Source: Erythrobacter sp. UBA3075
GTDB lineage: Bacteria > Pseudomonadota > Alphaproteobacteria > Sphingomonadales > Sphingomonadaceae
Assembly: GCA_002367375.1 (NCBI GenBank)
Contig: DFBR01000143.1
Span: 1 to 7,978, forward strand
Direction of reading: 5' to 3'
DNA: 7,978 bases
Part shown: piece by piece, positions 6,227 through 7,978 of the stretch
How the letters are laid out: each line of letters starts with the position of its first letter
Position numbering within the stretch: position 1 is the stretch's first letter
Program-made: the position numbers and the translations under genes
The notes under the pieces: model-generated
Database searches by the model: none
What the model saw: the letters and a program-made list of their open reading frames with translations, nothing else
Told to the model about the DNA's origin: nothing

Positions 6227-6666
6227 TCCGCTTCCCAATCGGTCAGATGATGTTCGAGCGGCCCGGCCACCGTTTCGCTGACGCAGCGGCCCGCCACGCA
6301 GGCGCCTGCCTCGATCATCGCATCGCGGCTGCCGGTCAGCAGGTAGTGCCATTCAGGCAGCGGTTTGCCTTCTTCGCGGAGGCGATAGGTGCAGCTGGCG
6401 GGCAACCATGGCACCTGTTTCACCAGCTTGGGCGTCAGGCGCAGACAATCGGGAACGAAAGCCTTGCGGTGGCGATAGTCGCTGCAACGCGCGGTGCCGG
6501 TGTCGAGCAATTTGCACGCGACATTGGTCTCGGCAATTTCGCCGGTATCCTCGTCTTCCAGCTTGTGCAGGCAGCAGCGCCCGCAGCCATCGCACAGGGC
6601 TTCCCATTCCTCGCGGGAGAGCTCGTCCAGCGGTAGCTCCCAGAATTTGTCTCTCAGCGAACCCAT
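6223..6666 (-). CDS. YcgN family cysteine-cluster protein (UPF0260)
   Basis: A 147-residue cytoplasmic protein matching the UPF0260/YcgN family nearly end to end (E. coli YcgN is of similar size). Features are FWELPLDELSREEWEALC, the CxxCxxCC cluster C25-C28-C31-C32 (CDGCGRCC), LHKLEDEDTGEI, C51, C61, C74 in PDCLRLTP, and a C-terminal WLPASCTYRL and LPEWHYLLTGS. The clustered cysteines suggest metal or iron-sulfur binding in the wider YkgJ-like group, but the biochemical role is unknown. ATG 6666 lies inside the 3' end of the SCO gene, overlapping it by 13 nt in another frame, and its own stop overlaps the next gene's start by 4 nt. Cotranscription with the SCO chaperone makes a metal-related job worth considering, but that is inference. 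Confidence 0.95.
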   Translation of the reverse strand: MGSLRDKFWELPLDELSREEWEALCDGCGRCCLHKLEDEDTGEIAETNVACKLLDTGTARCSDYRHRKAFVPDCLRLTPKLVKQVPWLPASCTYRLREEGKPLPEWHYLLTGSRDAMIEAGACVAGRCVSETVAGPLEHHLTDWEAE

Positions 6667-7259
6667 CGTTCCAGTTCCGCTGCAACGGCATCGGCCGATT
6701 GTTCGACGGACAGCAAAGCCATCGGCTGGCCTTCGCGGTCGACCAGATAGCCCGAGCGTGAATGGTCCATCAAATAACCGCCCTCGGCAGTCTCCTGGCC
6801 TTTGGAATAGCTGGCAAAGTAATTGGCCGCCGCAGCCTCGATCGCTTCGGGCGTGCCGGTGAGGCCGATCAGTTCTTCTGAGAAATTGGCAGTAAACTCG
6901 CCGACAACTTCGGGTGTGTCGCGTTCAGGATCGACGGTGATGAAAATTGGCTGCACATCATCGGCCAGATCGGGATTGGCCTCGGCAAATTGGTTATAGC
7001 CCTGCACCATGCGCTGCACATCGAACGGGCAGACATCGGGGCAATAGGCATAGCCGAAGTAGACCATCTGATATTGGCCGAGGAAGTTTTCGTCGGTCAC
7101 CTGATCACCGTTGCTGTCGATCAGATCAAACCCACCCACGACAGCGGAGCCATAGAGTGCCGGCGTTTCTTCAGGCGCAGGCTGGCCGCATCCGACAAGC
7201 GTGACGAGCAACAGAGAGGGGAGGGTGAGGCTGGCAAACAGCTTGGAACTTGCAGACAT
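6654..7259 (-). CDS. SCO family lipoprotein, copper chaperone for cytochrome oxidase assembly
   Basis: A 201-residue SCO1/SenC protein. Residues 1-24 form a lipoprotein signal with lipobox LVGC, so C24 would be lipidated and the protein anchored in the membrane facing the periplasm. The thioredoxin-like domain follows: FDLIDSNGDQVTDENFLG (44-61), the copper-binding C73 and C77 in YCPDVCP, ITVDPERDTPEVV, and the third copper ligand H166 in MDHSRSGYLVD. All three ligands are intact, which supports delivery of copper to, or thiol reduction of, the CuA site of cytochrome c oxidase. Length is typical. It is the first gene of the minus-strand run and is divergent from the ankyrin gene across 97 bp. 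Its ribosome-binding site is poor; ATG 7259 is chosen because it gives a complete lipoprotein signal. Confidence 0.95.
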   Translation of the reverse strand: MSASSKLFASLTLPSLLLVTLVGCGQPAPEETPALYGSAVVGGFDLIDSNGDQVTDENFLGQYQMVYFGYAYCPDVCPFDVQRMVQGYNQFAEANPDLADDVQPIFITVDPERDTPEVVGEFTANFSEELIGLTGTPEAIEAAAANYFASYSKGQETAEGGYLMDHSRSGYLVDREGQPMALLSVEQSADAVAAELERWVR

Positions 7260-7356
7260 GACGAGCGGTTCATGCTCTGCTAACGCGCTTCAAGCAAGAT
7301 GCATCAGCGCTTGAGCAGGTGCTTATGCGCAAAATTTGAAATCATAGGAGAACAGG

Positions 7357-7978
7357 GTGGCCCTCGTCGCTCTTCGCAAAATCATCGCAACTTTCGTGCT
7401 CGGCAGCACGCTGGCGCTTTCTGTGCCCGCCGCCGCGCAATTCTATTCCGAAGGGTATGAATTCCTTGAGGCCGTACGCGAACGCAACGGCACCGAGGCA
7501 ACCGACATGCTCAACCAGCCCGGCACCACGGTCATCAATTCACGCGATATCAGCAGTGGAGAAACGGGCCTGCATATTGTGGTTGCCCGCCGCGATCTGA
7601 CGTGGACGCGCTGGTTGTTGCAGGAAGGTGCCAATCCCAACATTGCCGACAATGACGGGCGCACGCCTTTGATCGTTGCTGCCGAAGGCGGATTTCTCGA
7701 CGGTGTCGAAGTCCTGCTGACGCGCGGCGCGCAGGTCGATGTTGCCAACGCCACCGGTGAAACGCCGCTGATAGCCGCTGTCCATTCGCGCAATATCGAA
7801 TTGATGGAATTGCTGCTTGCCGGCGGAGCCGATCCTGACCGGACCGATAATGCCGGACGCAGCGCGCGCGACTACGCGGGTCAACGCGGCGTTCCCACCC
7901 GCGTCATGAACACGATCATCGCCAGCGAGCAGGATGATGAGGACGGCGGCGACGGGCGGATTTACGGGCCAGTGTTCT
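7357..7978 (+). CDS. Secreted ankyrin-repeat protein (3' end beyond window)
   Basis: An open frame of 207 codons starting at GTG 7357 and running off the right edge with no stop. The start is set by a strong AGGAG (7346-7350) 6 nt upstream and by a signal peptide right after it: RK at 7-8, a hydrophobic core, then VPAAA with likely cleavage after A27. The mature protein has ankyrin-type repeats at about 60-98 (degenerate), 99-131 (NDGRTPLIVAAEGG, VEVLLTRGAQVD) and 132-164 (ATGETPLIAAVHSRN, MELLLAGGADPD), plus a partial one from 165 (NAGRSARDYA). An acidic EQDDEDGGDG stretch follows near the window end and probably lies close to the C-terminus. Ankyrin repeats bind other proteins; the partner would be periplasmic here and is unknown. 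No convincing promoter hexamers could be placed in the 97-bp gap. Confidence 0.9.
   Translation, partial: MALVALRKIIATFVLGSTLALSVPAAAQFYSEGYEFLEAVRERNGTEATDMLNQPGTTVINSRDISSGETGLHIVVARRDLTWTRWLLQEGANPNIADNDGRTPLIVAAEGGFLDGVEVLLTRGAQVDVANATGETPLIAAVHSRNIELMELLLAGGADPDRTDNAGRSARDYAGQRGVPTRVMNTIIASEQDDEDGGDGRIYGPVF

Noticed and set aside
6227..6352. N-terminal extension of the metallopeptidase frame
   Set aside because: It overlaps the YcgN-type gene entirely and is Arg/Gly-rich; ATG 6226 overlaps the neighbour's stop as ATGA, a typical coupled start.

Overview
The window reads as chromosomal core DNA of an alphaproteobacterium, most likely a sphingomonad close to Erythrobacter/Altererythrobacter. 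The support is indirect: GC content of roughly 60% by eye, a DUF1134/EipA protein (a family typical of Alphaproteobacteria), a YcgN-type cysteine-cluster protein, an alphaproteobacterial-looking ribD-ribE pair, and small secreted ankyrin proteins common in this group. I see no transposase, integrase, phage gene or CRISPR array, and base composition does not change visibly along the window.

Layout. Positions 1-156 hold what looks like the hydrophobic C-terminus of an upstream protein whose reading frame is interrupted inside the window. Next is tRNA-Ser(GCU) on the minus strand (196-287) with a good promoter at 310-338. The plus strand then carries a secreted DUF1134/EipA-type envelope protein (544-1371) ending in a strong intrinsic terminator, a class I aspartate/aromatic aminotransferase (1494-2669), and two tandem 83-residue paralogues of unknown function (2755-3006 and 3093-3344), each with its own promoter.

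From 7259 back to 3341 the minus strand is a tight gene run: SCO-type copper chaperone, YcgN-type cysteine-cluster protein (13-nt overlap), YgjP-type metallopeptidase (4-nt overlap), a 55-nt gap, a single-pass membrane protein of unknown function, ribD (2-nt gap) and ribE (9-nt gap). ribE and the second small paralogue converge so tightly that their stop codons share one CTAG. Divergent from the SCO gene, a secreted ankyrin-repeat protein starts at a GTG at 7357 and runs off the window.

How the genes work together. RibD and RibE supply three steps of riboflavin synthesis; the other rib genes are not here. The SCO protein is expected to help assemble the CuA centre of cytochrome oxidase. EipA, the ankyrin protein and the SCO lipoprotein all have export signals and would act in the envelope. 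Most of this is ordinary housekeeping content. The least explained parts are the tandem small-protein pair, the membrane protein coupled to ribD, the duplicated 16-bp element ahead of eipA, and the broken frame at the left edge.
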